DNA from: Brevundimonas sp. Root608
Lineage (GTDB): Bacteria; Pseudomonadota; Alphaproteobacteria; Caulobacterales; Caulobacteraceae
DNA length: 64,000 nt
Direction of reading: 5' to 3'
Assembly (NCBI RefSeq): GCF_001427825.1
Contig: NZ_LMGT01000001.1
Coordinates: forward strand, 186,001-250,000
Below, one piece after another: positions 7,264 through 15,451 of the stretch; position 1 is the first letter of the stretch, and the number at the start of each line of letters is the position of its first letter. Below the pieces are notes generated by a model. That model was given only the letters and a program-made list of their open reading frames with translations, ran no database searches and had not been told where the DNA came from. The position numbers were made by a program, and so were the translations under genes.

Positions 7264-8763
7264 TCAGATCTCTTGGTTGTACGCCCCGACCTCGGCGTAT
7301 TTGGCCAGCCTCGGCTTCACCTCTTCGTGGAACAGGGCCCGCATGTCGTCGGCCGAGCGCATGCTCTCGACCACCACCACCAGCTCGGGCTTGTTCGACG
7401 AGGCGCGGACCAGCACCCATGAGCCGTCCTCGAGGTGCACCCGCACGCCGTTGACGGTGATGGCCTCGACGATCCTGCGGCCCAGGATAGACCCGCCAGC
7501 ATCGGCCAGGGCCTGATACTCGGCCACGATCCGCTCCAGCACCTCGTACTTCAGCTCGTCGTCGCAATGCGGGCTCATCGTCAGCGACGTCCAGGCGTCG
7601 GGAAGGGCGGCCTTCAGCTCGCTGAGCTTCTTGCCCGGATTGCGGTCCAGCATGGCCAGAACCGCGCCCGCCGCGACGATGCCGTCGTCATAGCCGTGGC
7701 CCAGCGGCGCGTTGAAGAAGAAATGCCCCGACTTCTCGAACCCGGCCAGGGCGCCCAGTTCGGCCGTCTTGCGCTTGATGTAGCTGTGGCCGGTCTTCCA
7801 GTAGACGGTGGTCGCCCCATTGGCCTTCAGCACCTCGTCGGTCTTGTACAGGCCGGTCGATTTCACATCGACGACGAAGGTGGCGTCGGGGTGCAGGGCC
7901 GACAGGTCGCGGCCCAGCATCAGGCCGATCTTGTCGGCGTAGATCTCCTCGCCCGTGTCGTCGACCACGCCGCAGCGGTCGCCGTCGCCGTCGAAGCCGA
8001 GGGCCAGGTCCGCCCCCGTCTCGCGCACCCTGGCCGCCATCTGCATCAGCATGGCGTGGTCTTCGGGGTTCGGATTGTATCTGGGGAAGGTGTAGTCCAG
8101 CTCGGTGTCCATCTCGATCACCTCGGCGCCCATGCGGCGCAGGGCCTCGGGCGCGAAGGCTCCGGCCGTGCCGTTGCCGCAGGCGGCCACGACCTTGATC
8201 GGACGCGTCAGCTTCACCTTGGAGACGATGTCGGCCAGATAGGCCTCGCGGAAGCCCTCGATCCGGGTCAGCGACCCGCCCGGCCGGCCCACGCCCTCGC
8301 CGTTCAGGACGATGTCCTTGAGCCGGCCGATCTCGTCGGGGCCGAAAGTCAGCGGCGGCTGGGCCCCCATCTTGACCCCGGTCCAGCCGTTCTCGTTGTG
8401 GCTGGCCGTGACCATGGCGACGCAGGGGGCGTCGAGCTCGAACTGGGCGAAATAGGCGGTCGGCGACAGGGCCAGGCCGATGTCCAGCACCTCCATCCCG
8501 CCTTCCAGCAGGCCCAGGATCAGCGCCTGTTTCACCGAAAGGGAATAGGAGCGGTAGTCGTGGCCCACCACGATGCGCGGCGTCTGGCCGATCTCGTGGA
8601 CATAGGTGGCCAGGCCGAGGCCCAGGGCCTGGATGCCCAGGAGGTTGATCTCCTTCTCCAGGATCCAGCGGGCGTCGTACTCGCGGAAGCCCGTCGGCTT
8701 CACCAGCGGCACGGTCTCGTATTCGGCCGTGTTGGGGCGAAGGTCCTGGCGGGGCTTGATCAT
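7264..8763 (-). CDS. Phosphomannomutase/phosphoglucomutase
   Basis: Alpha-D-phosphohexomutase of 499 residues, interconverting hexose 1- and 6-phosphates for sugar nucleotide and envelope polysaccharide synthesis. The active-site phosphoserine loop is TASHNENGW, the metal loop GFDGDGDRCG, the sugar-binding loop GFEKSGHFFF, and a C-terminal phosphate-binding segment (RASSNKPEL) is present. The start MIKPRQDLRPN at 8763 is preferred over an upstream in-frame ATG. The bifunctional PMM/PGM (AlgC-type) reading is likely but specificity cannot be fixed from sequence alone. Confidence 0.93.
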   Translation of the reverse strand: MIKPRQDLRPNTAEYETVPLVKPTGFREYDARWILEKEINLLGIQALGLGLATYVHEIGQTPRIVVGHDYRSYSLSVKQALILGLLEGGMEVLDIGLALSPTAYFAQFELDAPCVAMVTASHNENGWTGVKMGAQPPLTFGPDEIGRLKDIVLNGEGVGRPGGSLTRIEGFREAYLADIVSKVKLTRPIKVVAACGNGTAGAFAPEALRRMGAEVIEMDTELDYTFPRYNPNPEDHAMLMQMAARVRETGADLALGFDGDGDRCGVVDDTGEEIYADKIGLMLGRDLSALHPDATFVVDVKSTGLYKTDEVLKANGATTVYWKTGHSYIKRKTAELGALAGFEKSGHFFFNAPLGHGYDDGIVAAGAVLAMLDRNPGKKLSELKAALPDAWTSLTMSPHCDDELKYEVLERIVAEYQALADAGGSILGRRIVEAITVNGVRVHLEDGSWVLVRASSNKPELVVVVESMRSADDMRALFHEEVKPRLAKYAEVGAYNQEI

Positions 8764-9019
8764 GGTCGGGTCCTGTCCGGAAGCGGCGCCCGGTATAGCA
8801 GTCGGCCCCCACGTCACAACAACGGGGCCACAACAACGCGGGCCCGGGTCCTTGGCTGCAAGGGCGCTGGCGGCGCGGATGGCCGTTTACGAAATGCCGG
8901 TCATGCAGGCCCCGTATCGGCGGTCTTTGCCGGACGCCCCCTGCGGTCATGGCGCTGTCACATCGGCTTGACCCACGCCGCCGCCGGTCCTACCCCCGAA
9001 GGACTGTTCGGAGACGTGA

Positions 9020-9736
9020 ATGCCCCGCCTGATCCTGCTGCGCCATGGCCAGAGCCAGTGGAACCTCGAAAACCGCTTCACCGGCTGGGTCGACGTCGAC
9101 CTGACCGCCGAGGGCGAGGCCCAGGCCCGGCGCGGCGGAGAGCTGATCCGGGACGCCGGCTTCCATCCCGCCGTCATCTTCACCTCGGTGTTGACCCGCG
9201 CCAAACGCACCGGGGCCCTGGCGATGGAGTCCGCCGGGCTCAAGGACATTCCCGTGGTCGAGGACTGGCGCCTGAACGAGCGCCACTACGGCGGCCTGAC
9301 GGGCCTCGACAAGGCCGAGACCGCCGCCCTGCACGGCGACGCCCAGGTGAAGATCTGGCGCCGCAGCTACGACATTCCGCCTCCGCCGCTGGCTCCGGGC
9401 GGCGAATGGGATTTCAGCGCCGACCCCCGCTACGCCGGCCAGACCATTCCCGATACGGAAAGCCTGAAGACGACGCTCGACCGCGTCCTGCCCTATTGGG
9501 ACGCCGCCATCGCCCCGCGCCTGAGGGCCGGCGACGACGTGCTGATCGCCGCCCACGGCAATTCGCTGCGGGCGATCGTCAAACACCTGTTCGCCGTGCC
9601 GGACGACCGGATCGTCGGCGTCGAGATCCCGACCGGCAATCCGCTCGAGATCGACCTCGACGCCGACCTGAAGCCGGTCGCCGCCCGCTATCTCGACGCG
9701 GAACGGGCGACGGACCTGCCGGGACTCCCCGCATGA
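9020..9736 (+). CDS. gpmA: 2,3-bisphosphoglycerate-dependent phosphoglycerate mutase
   Basis: Glycolytic and gluconeogenic enzyme interconverting 3- and 2-phosphoglycerate. The 238-residue protein opens with the phosphohistidine motif LLRHGQSQWN (E. coli has RHGES), followed by NRFTGWVDVDL, ERHYGGLTG and the second catalytic His in AAHGNSLRAIVKHL, all diagnostic of the dPGM branch. Its stop codon overlaps the next start as ATGA, so it is translationally coupled to the RibD-like deaminase. The preceding 256-bp gap holds no visible gene. Confidence 0.95.
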   Translation: MPRLILLRHGQSQWNLENRFTGWVDVDLTAEGEAQARRGGELIRDAGFHPAVIFTSVLTRAKRTGALAMESAGLKDIPVVEDWRLNERHYGGLTGLDKAETAALHGDAQVKIWRRSYDIPPPPLAPGGEWDFSADPRYAGQTIPDTESLKTTLDRVLPYWDAAIAPRLRAGDDVLIAAHGNSLRAIVKHLFAVPDDRIVGVEIPTGNPLEIDLDADLKPVAARYLDAERATDLPGLPA

Positions 9737-10371
9737 CCTCCGCCCGGCAGGCCTCGGACGACATCCGCTTCATGGGCCGGGCCATCGAGCTGGCCAAGGC
9801 GCGCATGGGTCAGACCTGGCCCAACCCGGCCGTCGGCTGCGTCATCGTCAGGGACGGCGAGGTGGTCTCCGAGGCTGCCACCGCGCCCGGCGGCCGTCCT
9901 CACGCCGAGGAGCAGGCCGCGCCCGCCGCCGCCGACAAGGCGCGTGGCGCCACCGCCTACGTCACCATGGAGCCGTGCGGCGCCCGCTCGTCGGGCCGCA
10001 AATCCTGTTCCCACTTCCTGATGGACGCCGGCGTCAGCCGCGTCGTCGTGGCCGCCGTCGACCCTTCGCCCTTCGCCGCGGGCCGGGGCGTCGAACGGCT
10101 GAAGAAGGCGGGGCTCGAGGTCGAGACGGGGCTGCTGGCCCAGGAGGCGGCGGTTCTCTACGAGGGCTATCTGCACCGGGTCGAGACCGGACGGCCCATG
10201 GTCCGGATCAGCGAGGACGGCGCGGGTTTCGACGCCCGCTTCGCCGCCTCGGCCAAGGCCGATCTGACCACCGAACTTCAGCGCCTCGGCGAGGCCGGCT
10301 ACACCCGGATCTGGGTCGGGCCGGGCGAACTGGCCGAGGCGCTTCAGACCCAGGGACTGCTGACGGCCTGA
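9733..10371 (+). CDS. RibD-like pyrimidine deaminase domain protein lacking a full reductase domain
   Basis: Zinc-dependent CMP/dCMP deaminase-fold protein of 212 residues. The zinc/catalytic motif HAEEQAA and the second motif PCGARSSGRKSC resemble the deaminase half of RibD, which converts diaminohydroxyphosphoribosylaminopyrimidine in riboflavin synthesis. RibD is normally about 360-370 residues with a C-terminal reductase; here only about 60 residues follow the deaminase fold (PMVRISEDGAGF... to the end). It may be a RibD remnant or a stand-alone deaminase. Start by ATGA overlap with gpmA. Confidence 0.8.
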   Translation: MTSARQASDDIRFMGRAIELAKARMGQTWPNPAVGCVIVRDGEVVSEAATAPGGRPHAEEQAAPAAADKARGATAYVTMEPCGARSSGRKSCSHFLMDAGVSRVVVAAVDPSPFAAGRGVERLKKAGLEVETGLLAQEAAVLYEGYLHRVETGRPMVRISEDGAGFDARFAASAKADLTTELQRLGEAGYTRIWVGPGELAEALQTQGLLTA

Positions 10372-10469
10372 TCGCCGCCGGGGCCTGGAGTTTCGCGTAA
10401 GGCGGGCCCGAGGGTCCGCCGGTAACCATTTCAGCCTTCCTTAAGCGCCGACGTGCCAGAACGGGACTT

Positions 10470-11753
10470 ATGTCGCCCGCCCCCACCGCCTCCTCCAGCG
10501 CCAGAAGGCGCCTCGACCAGACCGAACTGGACGCCATCTGCGCCCGGCACGACCGCCTGTGGCAGGCCAAGCCCGGCGGTGCCCGCGCCGTCTTCGCCTG
10601 GCTGGACCTGTCCGGCCTCAGCCTCGCCGGACGCAATCTGGCCGACGCCGATTTCGCGGCCGCCTCGCTGCACGGGACCGACCTGACGGGGGCCAAGCTC
10701 GACAACGCCACCTTCTTCGGCGCCGACATGCAGGATTGCATCCTGATCGACGCGAGCATGCGTCGGGCCGATCTGCGCGGCGCCTGCCTGCGCGGCGCCG
10801 ACCTCAGCGGCGCCGATCTGTTCGAGGCCGATCTGCGCGAGGGCACCATCGCCGCGGCCGACTCCAAGCTGGGCTTCCGCGTCGTCGAGGCCAAGTCGCG
10901 CCAGGACACCCAGGCCCAGGGCGCCTGCCTGGCCGGCGCCAATCTGGAACGCTCCAAGCTGACGGGGATCGTCGCGGTCGCGGCCGACTTCTCCGACGCC
11001 ATCATGAAGGACTGCAAGATGGTCCGCGCGAACCTGAAGCAGGCCAGCTTCCGGGGCGCGGATCTGGCGGGCGCGGACCTGTCGGGCGCCGACCTCTCGG
11101 GCGCGGACATGCGCGACGCCGTGCTGGTGGGCTGCAAGATGGCCATGTGGCGGACCGACGGGGCCAATATGACGGGCTGCCTGACCGACGACCGCCCCGC
11201 CGGGGCCCCTGTCGGCAAGATGCCCGCCGCCGATATGCTGGCCGAACACGCCCAGTGGTGCGAGACCGGCGGCGTTCAGGGCCGGCCCTCGGTCTTCGAC
11301 GGCGTCGACCTGCGGGCCCTGCGCTCCATCCACGGCTACAATCTGACCGCCCTGTCCGCCAAGGGCGCGGTCTTCTACGGCCTCGACATGGAGGGGGTGC
11401 AGCTTCAGGGCGCGCACCTGGAGGACGCTGACCTGCGCTCGGTCAATCTGAAGGGCGCCGATCTGCGCGGCGCGCGGCTCGCGCGGGTGCGGCTGAACGG
11501 CTCGGATCTGCGCGGCGCCAAGCTGGGTCCGCTGCTGATCGCCGCCGACCGGCTGCTGCCCGCCGACCTGACGGGCGCCTGCCTGCGCGGCGCGGACCTG
11601 TCGGGGGCCGACCTGAACCGAGCGGTGCTGGCGGGCGCCGATCTCACCCGGGCCATGCTGCACGGCGCCACCATGCACCAGACGGACCTGACCGACGCCA
11701 CGGTCAACGGCGTGCGCGGCATGCCGGAGCCGACGCCCGCTCCCCAGCCCTGA
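10470..11753 (+). CDS. Pentapeptide-repeat protein
   Basis: 427-residue cytoplasmic protein made largely of A(D/N)LxG-type pentapeptide repeats in two blocks (about residues 45-240 and 285-410), separated by a non-repeat stretch containing AEHAQWCETGG. Such repeats fold as a right-handed quadrilateral beta-helix. Some relatives (Qnr, MfpA) mimic DNA and protect gyrase, but most have no known function and nothing here specifies one. An N-terminal segment with LDQTELDAICARHDRLW precedes the repeats. Monocistronic by position. Confidence 0.88.
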   Translation: MSPAPTASSSARRRLDQTELDAICARHDRLWQAKPGGARAVFAWLDLSGLSLAGRNLADADFAAASLHGTDLTGAKLDNATFFGADMQDCILIDASMRRADLRGACLRGADLSGADLFEADLREGTIAAADSKLGFRVVEAKSRQDTQAQGACLAGANLERSKLTGIVAVAADFSDAIMKDCKMVRANLKQASFRGADLAGADLSGADLSGADMRDAVLVGCKMAMWRTDGANMTGCLTDDRPAGAPVGKMPAADMLAEHAQWCETGGVQGRPSVFDGVDLRALRSIHGYNLTALSAKGAVFYGLDMEGVQLQGAHLEDADLRSVNLKGADLRGARLARVRLNGSDLRGAKLGPLLIAADRLLPADLTGACLRGADLSGADLNRAVLAGADLTRAMLHGATMHQTDLTDATVNGVRGMPEPTPAPQP

Positions 11754-11759
11754 CGCACG

Positions 11760-11785
11760 AAAAAAGGGCGGCGCGAACGCCGCCC
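11760..11785 (-). terminator. Rho-independent terminator of the Hsp20 gene
   Basis: On the minus strand GGGCGGCG-TTCG-CGCCGCCC is followed by six T. It sits 40 bp past the hsp20 stop; on the plus strand there is no T-run, so it serves the minus strand. Confidence 0.85.
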
Positions 11786-11824
11786 TCTCCAGTCTTCCTG
11801 CCGCGCTTCGCGCTTCCTGAGGCG

Positions 11825-12289
11825 TCAGGCGGCTTTGGACTTCTTGCCCTCGATCAGGCGCTGGCCGGTGTTGATCTCGATCTGGCGGGGCTTGAGGGCC
11901 TCCGGCAGCTCGCGGGCCAGTTCGATCGACAGCAGGCCGTCGGCCAGGTCGGCGCCCTTCACCACCACATAGTCGGCCAGCTGGAACCGGCGCTCGAAGT
12001 CGCGCTCGGCCAGGCCGCGATGCAGATAGGTCCGTCCGGCCGCGTCGTCATTGGCCGTCTTGCGGCCGGTGACGGTCAGCAGGTTCTCCTTGACCTCGAG
12101 GGTCAGCTCGTCGGGCTTGAACCCGGCCACCGCCAGCTCGATGCGATAGGCGTTCTCGCCCGTCGTCTCGATGTTGTAGGGCGGCCAGCCGTTTTCCTGG
12201 CTGGTGCGCGCGGCGCTTTCCAGCAGGCCGGCCAGACGGTCGAAGCCGACGGCGGAACGGTACAGCGGGGTGAAATCATAGGTACGCAT
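11825..12289 (-). CDS. Small heat-shock protein, Hsp20/alpha-crystallin family
   Basis: ATP-independent chaperone of 154 residues that holds unfolding proteins. The N-terminus MRTYDFTPLYRSAVGFDRL is typical of the proteobacterial class A (IbpA-like) group; the alpha-crystallin domain (about residues 35-130) includes YRIELAVAGFKPDELTLEVKE and the RTYLHRGLAERDFERRF segment, ending with LARELPEALKPR. The SD AGGAGGA lies 6 nt before the start and is partly sequestered in a hairpin (see the leader entry), which suggests thermosensitive translation. Confidence 0.95.
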   Translation of the reverse strand: MRTYDFTPLYRSAVGFDRLAGLLESAARTSQENGWPPYNIETTGENAYRIELAVAGFKPDELTLEVKENLLTVTGRKTANDDAAGRTYLHRGLAERDFERRFQLADYVVVKGADLADGLLSIELARELPEALKPRQIEINTGQRLIEGKKSKAA

Positions 12290-12325
12290 GGGTCATCCTC
12301 CTGAGGATCAGCAAGGTTGAACCGC
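12290..12325 (-). promoter_or_regulatory. Candidate ROSE-like RNA thermometer in the hsp20 leader
   Basis: In the minus-strand leader, UUGCU (12314-12310) lies just upstream of an AUCCU-CAGG-AGGAU hairpin (12308-12295) that includes part of the Shine-Dalgarno AGGAGGA (12302-12296). ROSE elements of alphaproteobacterial hsp20 genes carry a conserved UYGCU opposite the SD. The match is suggestive; the full multi-hairpin ROSE fold was not demonstrated. Confidence 0.45.
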
Positions 12326-12543
12326 CCCAGCGATTTGGCCCGGGACGGCGGTGGGAGTTCAGCCCCGGCGGTCCGGATATCGGCCCCGCCCGGTCTGGAG
12401 GCCCCGGAACCGGCGGCCTCGATTGCGATGTGGGAAGCGTTCGTCCGGCGTCAAGACCGCGCCAATCTGTCGCCGTCCGTTCGCGAGGCTTGCTCCCGTC
12501 CGCAGACGCCGTAGGGTTCGCCCGCACATTTCTGGAGCCACCC

Positions 12544-13371
12544 ATGCGCCTGCTCGCCCTCGCCGTGACCACCGCCCTCGTCCTGCCGTCGATCGCCGCG
12601 GCCCAGGCCCTGCCGGCGCTTCCGGCCCTGAATGAGACGGGGGCCCAGCGCACCGTTCGTCGCGCCGCCATGACGCCTCCGGTCCTTCAGGAAGACGCCG
12701 CCCTCCAGGCCGCCGTGGGCTCCGACGCCCGTCCCGCCGCCGACGTCGCCCGCGACCCCTTCCGCCATCCGTTCGAGACCCTGACCTTCTGGGGCCTGAC
12801 GCCCGGATCGACCGTGGTCGAGATCGAGCCGGGTCGCGCCGGCTGGTGGCGCAACATCCTGGAGCCTTACGCCCAGGCCACCGGCGGGACCTATGTCGCC
12901 GTCAACCGTCCGCTCGAAAGCATGGGCGTGCCGGACGGGACGGCGGATCTGGTCGTGGTCGCCCGGGCCCTGCACAACTGGCACCGCGCCGGCCGCACCG
13001 CCCCCTATATGGCCGCCTTCTTCAAGGCGCTGAAGCCGGGCGGCGTCCTGGCCGTCGAACAGCACCGCGGCGCCGAGGGTCTGAACGCCGACGCGACGGC
13101 CCCCTTCGGCTATGTCTCCGAGAGCTATGTCATCCACGCCGCCCAGGCCGCCGGCTTCGTGCTCGACGCCCGCAGCGAGCTGAACGCCAATCCGAAGGAC
13201 GACCACGACCACCCCTATGGCGTCTGGACCCTGCCGCCCGTCCGCACCAGTGCGCCGCGCGAGGGCAACGCCAACGACCGTTCCACCCCCCTGACCGAGG
13301 CCGAGCGGGCCGAGTACGACGCCATCGGCGAAAGCGACCGCATGACGCTGCGGTTCCGCAAGCCGGCCTGA
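12544..13371 (+). CDS. Exported class I methyltransferase-like protein (COG4798-type)
   Basis: 275 residues with a clear signal peptide ending near AAAQA (about residue 21), so predicted periplasmic. The body is a Rossmann-like methyltransferase fold: motif I is degenerate (TVVEIEPGRAGW rather than DxGxGxG), then ALHNWHRAG and LKPGGVLAVEQHRG. The C-terminus YDAIGESDRMTLRFRKP is shared with the next gene, marking tandem paralogues. The family is annotated as predicted methyltransferase, but an exported SAM-dependent enzyme would lack cofactor, so the activity is doubtful. The ATG at 12544 fits the signal peptide; the longer frame is rejected. Confidence 0.85.
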   Translation: MRLLALAVTTALVLPSIAAAQALPALPALNETGAQRTVRRAAMTPPVLQEDAALQAAVGSDARPAADVARDPFRHPFETLTFWGLTPGSTVVEIEPGRAGWWRNILEPYAQATGGTYVAVNRPLESMGVPDGTADLVVVARALHNWHRAGRTAPYMAAFFKALKPGGVLAVEQHRGAEGLNADATAPFGYVSESYVIHAAQAAGFVLDARSELNANPKDDHDHPYGVWTLPPVRTSAPREGNANDRSTPLTEAERAEYDAIGESDRMTLRFRKPA

Positions 13372-13475
13372 CGGCGTCATGCCGGGAACCCTTTTGACGG
13401 GCTCGGGGAACGCGGTTAAGGCCTGCGTGCCGGGGCGGCGCCTGATCAGACGGGGCCGCGCCGCAGGGAGCGTGC

Positions 13476-14387
13476 ATGGCTGAATCCACCGAACGCCGTC
13501 ACGGGCCGCTGTCGCGCCGCAGCCTGCTGTCCGGCGTCGCGGTGGTCGCCGTCGCCGGTCTGGCCGCCTGCGGCCGCGAGGAAAAGACCGCCGAGCCGCC
13601 GCCGACGCCCGACGGCCCGCCCAAGGGCTCGCTCGAGTGGGCCGTGGCCGGTCCCTGGCGCGCCCAGGACAAGGCGCGCGACGCCGCCCGCCATCCGATG
13701 GAGACCCTGCGCTTCTTCGGCCTGCAGCCGCGCATGACGGTGGTCGAATTCTGGCCCGGCAGCGGCTGGTACACCGAGATTCTGGCCCCATATCTGGCCG
13801 AGGGCGCCGGAAAATACGTCGCCGCCGGCTTCCAGACCGGCCCCGGCGCCGACCCGTCCCAGGTCCAGCTGGCCGCCGCCTTCCAGCAGCGATTCACCAC
13901 CGACAAGCGCCTCTACGGCGAGATCGAGCTCAGCGCCTTCGGCCCCACCTCGGGCCCGGTGACCGCCGCCGGCACGGTCGACATGGTGCTGTTCATGCGC
14001 AACATCCACGCCTGGATGGCCGCCGGCATCGCCGAGAAGGCCTTCGCCGACGCCTGGGCCGCCCTGCGTCCGGGCGGGATCCTGGGGGTCGAACAGCACC
14101 GCCTCGGCCCCGAGGAAGATCAGGACCCCGCGGCCGCGAACGGATACGTCCAGGAGGCGTTCGTCAAACAGCTGGCGGCGGAAGCGGGCTTCGCCTTCGT
14201 CGCCGCGTCGGAAATCAACGCGAATGAAAGGGATACCAAGGATCATCCGTTCGGGGTCGAGACCCTGCCGCCGATGTCGCTGACCGCCCCGCGCGGTTCG
14301 CCGCCGAACCCGGCCTTCGACCGGTCGAAGTACGACCGCATCGGAGAGAGTGACCGCATGACCTTGAGATTCAGGAAGCCAGAGTGA
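13476..14387 (+). CDS. Tat-exported lipoprotein, methyltransferase-like paralogue
   Basis: 303 residues. The N-terminus has a twin-arginine motif (SRRSLLSG) followed by a lipobox (LAAC, Cys about 32), so it is probably folded before export and then lipid-anchored. The domain repeats that of the preceding gene: TVVEFWPGSGWYTEILAPYL, NIHAWMAAG, LRPGGILGVEQHRLG and the C-terminal YDRIGESDRMTLRFRKPE. A weak promoter-like TTGACG/GTTAAG pair lies at 13394-13420. The stop overlaps the GTG start of the hydrolase, implying one transcript. Confidence 0.87.
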   Translation: MAESTERRHGPLSRRSLLSGVAVVAVAGLAACGREEKTAEPPPTPDGPPKGSLEWAVAGPWRAQDKARDAARHPMETLRFFGLQPRMTVVEFWPGSGWYTEILAPYLAEGAGKYVAAGFQTGPGADPSQVQLAAAFQQRFTTDKRLYGEIELSAFGPTSGPVTAAGTVDMVLFMRNIHAWMAAGIAEKAFADAWAALRPGGILGVEQHRLGPEEDQDPAAANGYVQEAFVKQLAAEAGFAFVAASEINANERDTKDHPFGVETLPPMSLTAPRGSPPNPAFDRSKYDRIGESDRMTLRFRKPE

Positions 14388-15412
14388 ACCGAGCCGTCGC
14401 CTACGCCGCCAATGCGCCCCTGATGGGCGTTCCGGGCGCCTCCGCGCCTCCGGGGGGCGAGGGCGAATGGTTCCGCGGCGCCGGCGGCCTGCGCCTGCGG
14501 GCCGCCTTCTGGACGCCGTCGGCCCTCATCGCCAGGAAGCCGCGCGGCACCGTCGTCGTCAGCCCCGGCCGGACCGAGCCGATCGAGAAATACTACGAGG
14601 TCATCGGCAATTTCCTCGCCCGCGGCTGGTGCGTCCTGGCCCATGACTGGCGCGGTCAGGGCCTTTCGGCCCGCCTGTTGCCGGACCGGCTCAAGGGCCA
14701 CGCCCGGGCGGTGGAGGAATTCCTCGACGACTACGCCCGCCTGCTGGACGCCTGGGAAGGCCGCGCGCCCAAGCCCTGGATCATGGTCGGCCATTCGATG
14801 GGCGGCGTCCTGAACCTGATGAGCCTGGAGGGCGGCGAGAGCCGTTTTTCCGGCGCCCTGCTGACCAGCCCCATGCTGCGCATCAGGACCGGCAAGCGGT
14901 CGATGTGGTCGGTCAAGCTGGCGGTGCGCTGGAACCTGCGCCACGGCAAGGCCGGCGACTATGTGCTGGACGACGCCGACGACCCGTTCGACCACACCTT
15001 CGAAAAGGACGCCCTGACGACCGACGAGAGCCGCTACGAACAGTGGCGGCAACAGCTGTACGCCTGCCCGCATCTGGCCGTCGGCGGCCCGACCTGGGGC
15101 TGGCTGGCCGTGGGCCTCGACGCCGGCGAACGCGCGCTCAAGCCCAGGGCCCTGAAGGCGGTGTCCGTCCCGGTCGCCATCGTCCAGGCCGCCGAGGACG
15201 ACCGCGTCTGGAAACAGACCAACAAATGGGCCGCCAAACGGCTGGGCCGCGGCCGCTACGTCGAGATTCCGGGGGCGAAGCACGAGGTCATCATGGAGAC
15301 CGACGACAAGCGCGCGGTCTTCCTCGACGAGTTCGACGCCATGGCCGCCTATGTCTCGCCGGTCGAGGACCTGTCGCCGCTGCCGGCGAAGGAGCCGATC
15401 GAAGCGGCCTGA
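14384..15412 (+). CDS. Alpha/beta hydrolase (monoglyceride lipase/lysophospholipase type)
   Basis: 342-residue serine hydrolase. The nucleophile elbow is GHSMGG and the acid and His are probably supplied by AAEDDRVW and PGAKHEVIMETD near the C-terminus; WRGQGLS resembles the HDWRGQG motif of lysophospholipase L2-like enzymes. No signal peptide is evident. It begins with GTG overlapping the stop of the methyltransferase-like lipoprotein (GTGA), suggesting coupling. Substrate unknown. Confidence 0.88.
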   Translation: MNRAVAYAANAPLMGVPGASAPPGGEGEWFRGAGGLRLRAAFWTPSALIARKPRGTVVVSPGRTEPIEKYYEVIGNFLARGWCVLAHDWRGQGLSARLLPDRLKGHARAVEEFLDDYARLLDAWEGRAPKPWIMVGHSMGGVLNLMSLEGGESRFSGALLTSPMLRIRTGKRSMWSVKLAVRWNLRHGKAGDYVLDDADDPFDHTFEKDALTTDESRYEQWRQQLYACPHLAVGGPTWGWLAVGLDAGERALKPRALKAVSVPVAIVQAAEDDRVWKQTNKWAAKRLGRGRYVEIPGAKHEVIMETDDKRAVFLDEFDAMAAYVSPVEDLSPLPAKEPIEAA

Positions 15413-15418
15413 GGCTCC

Positions 15419-15445
15419 AAATCCTCCCCGTTCGGGGGAGGATTT
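15419..15445. terminator. Bidirectional hairpin between convergent genes
   Basis: AAATCCTCCCC (15419-15429) / GGGGAGGATTT (15435-15445), an 11-bp perfect stem with a 5-nt loop, ending in TTT on either strand. It lies between the hydrolase and hisN and shares the TCCTCCCC core of the dispersed palindromes. Confidence 0.65.
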
Positions 15446-15451
15446 AACGGC

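Noticed and set aside
7435-9732. Long plus-strand frame leading into the RibD-like gene
   Set aside because: It is antisense to the phosphohexomutase and out of frame with gpmA; only the last 212 codons, from the ATGA overlap, show a real domain.
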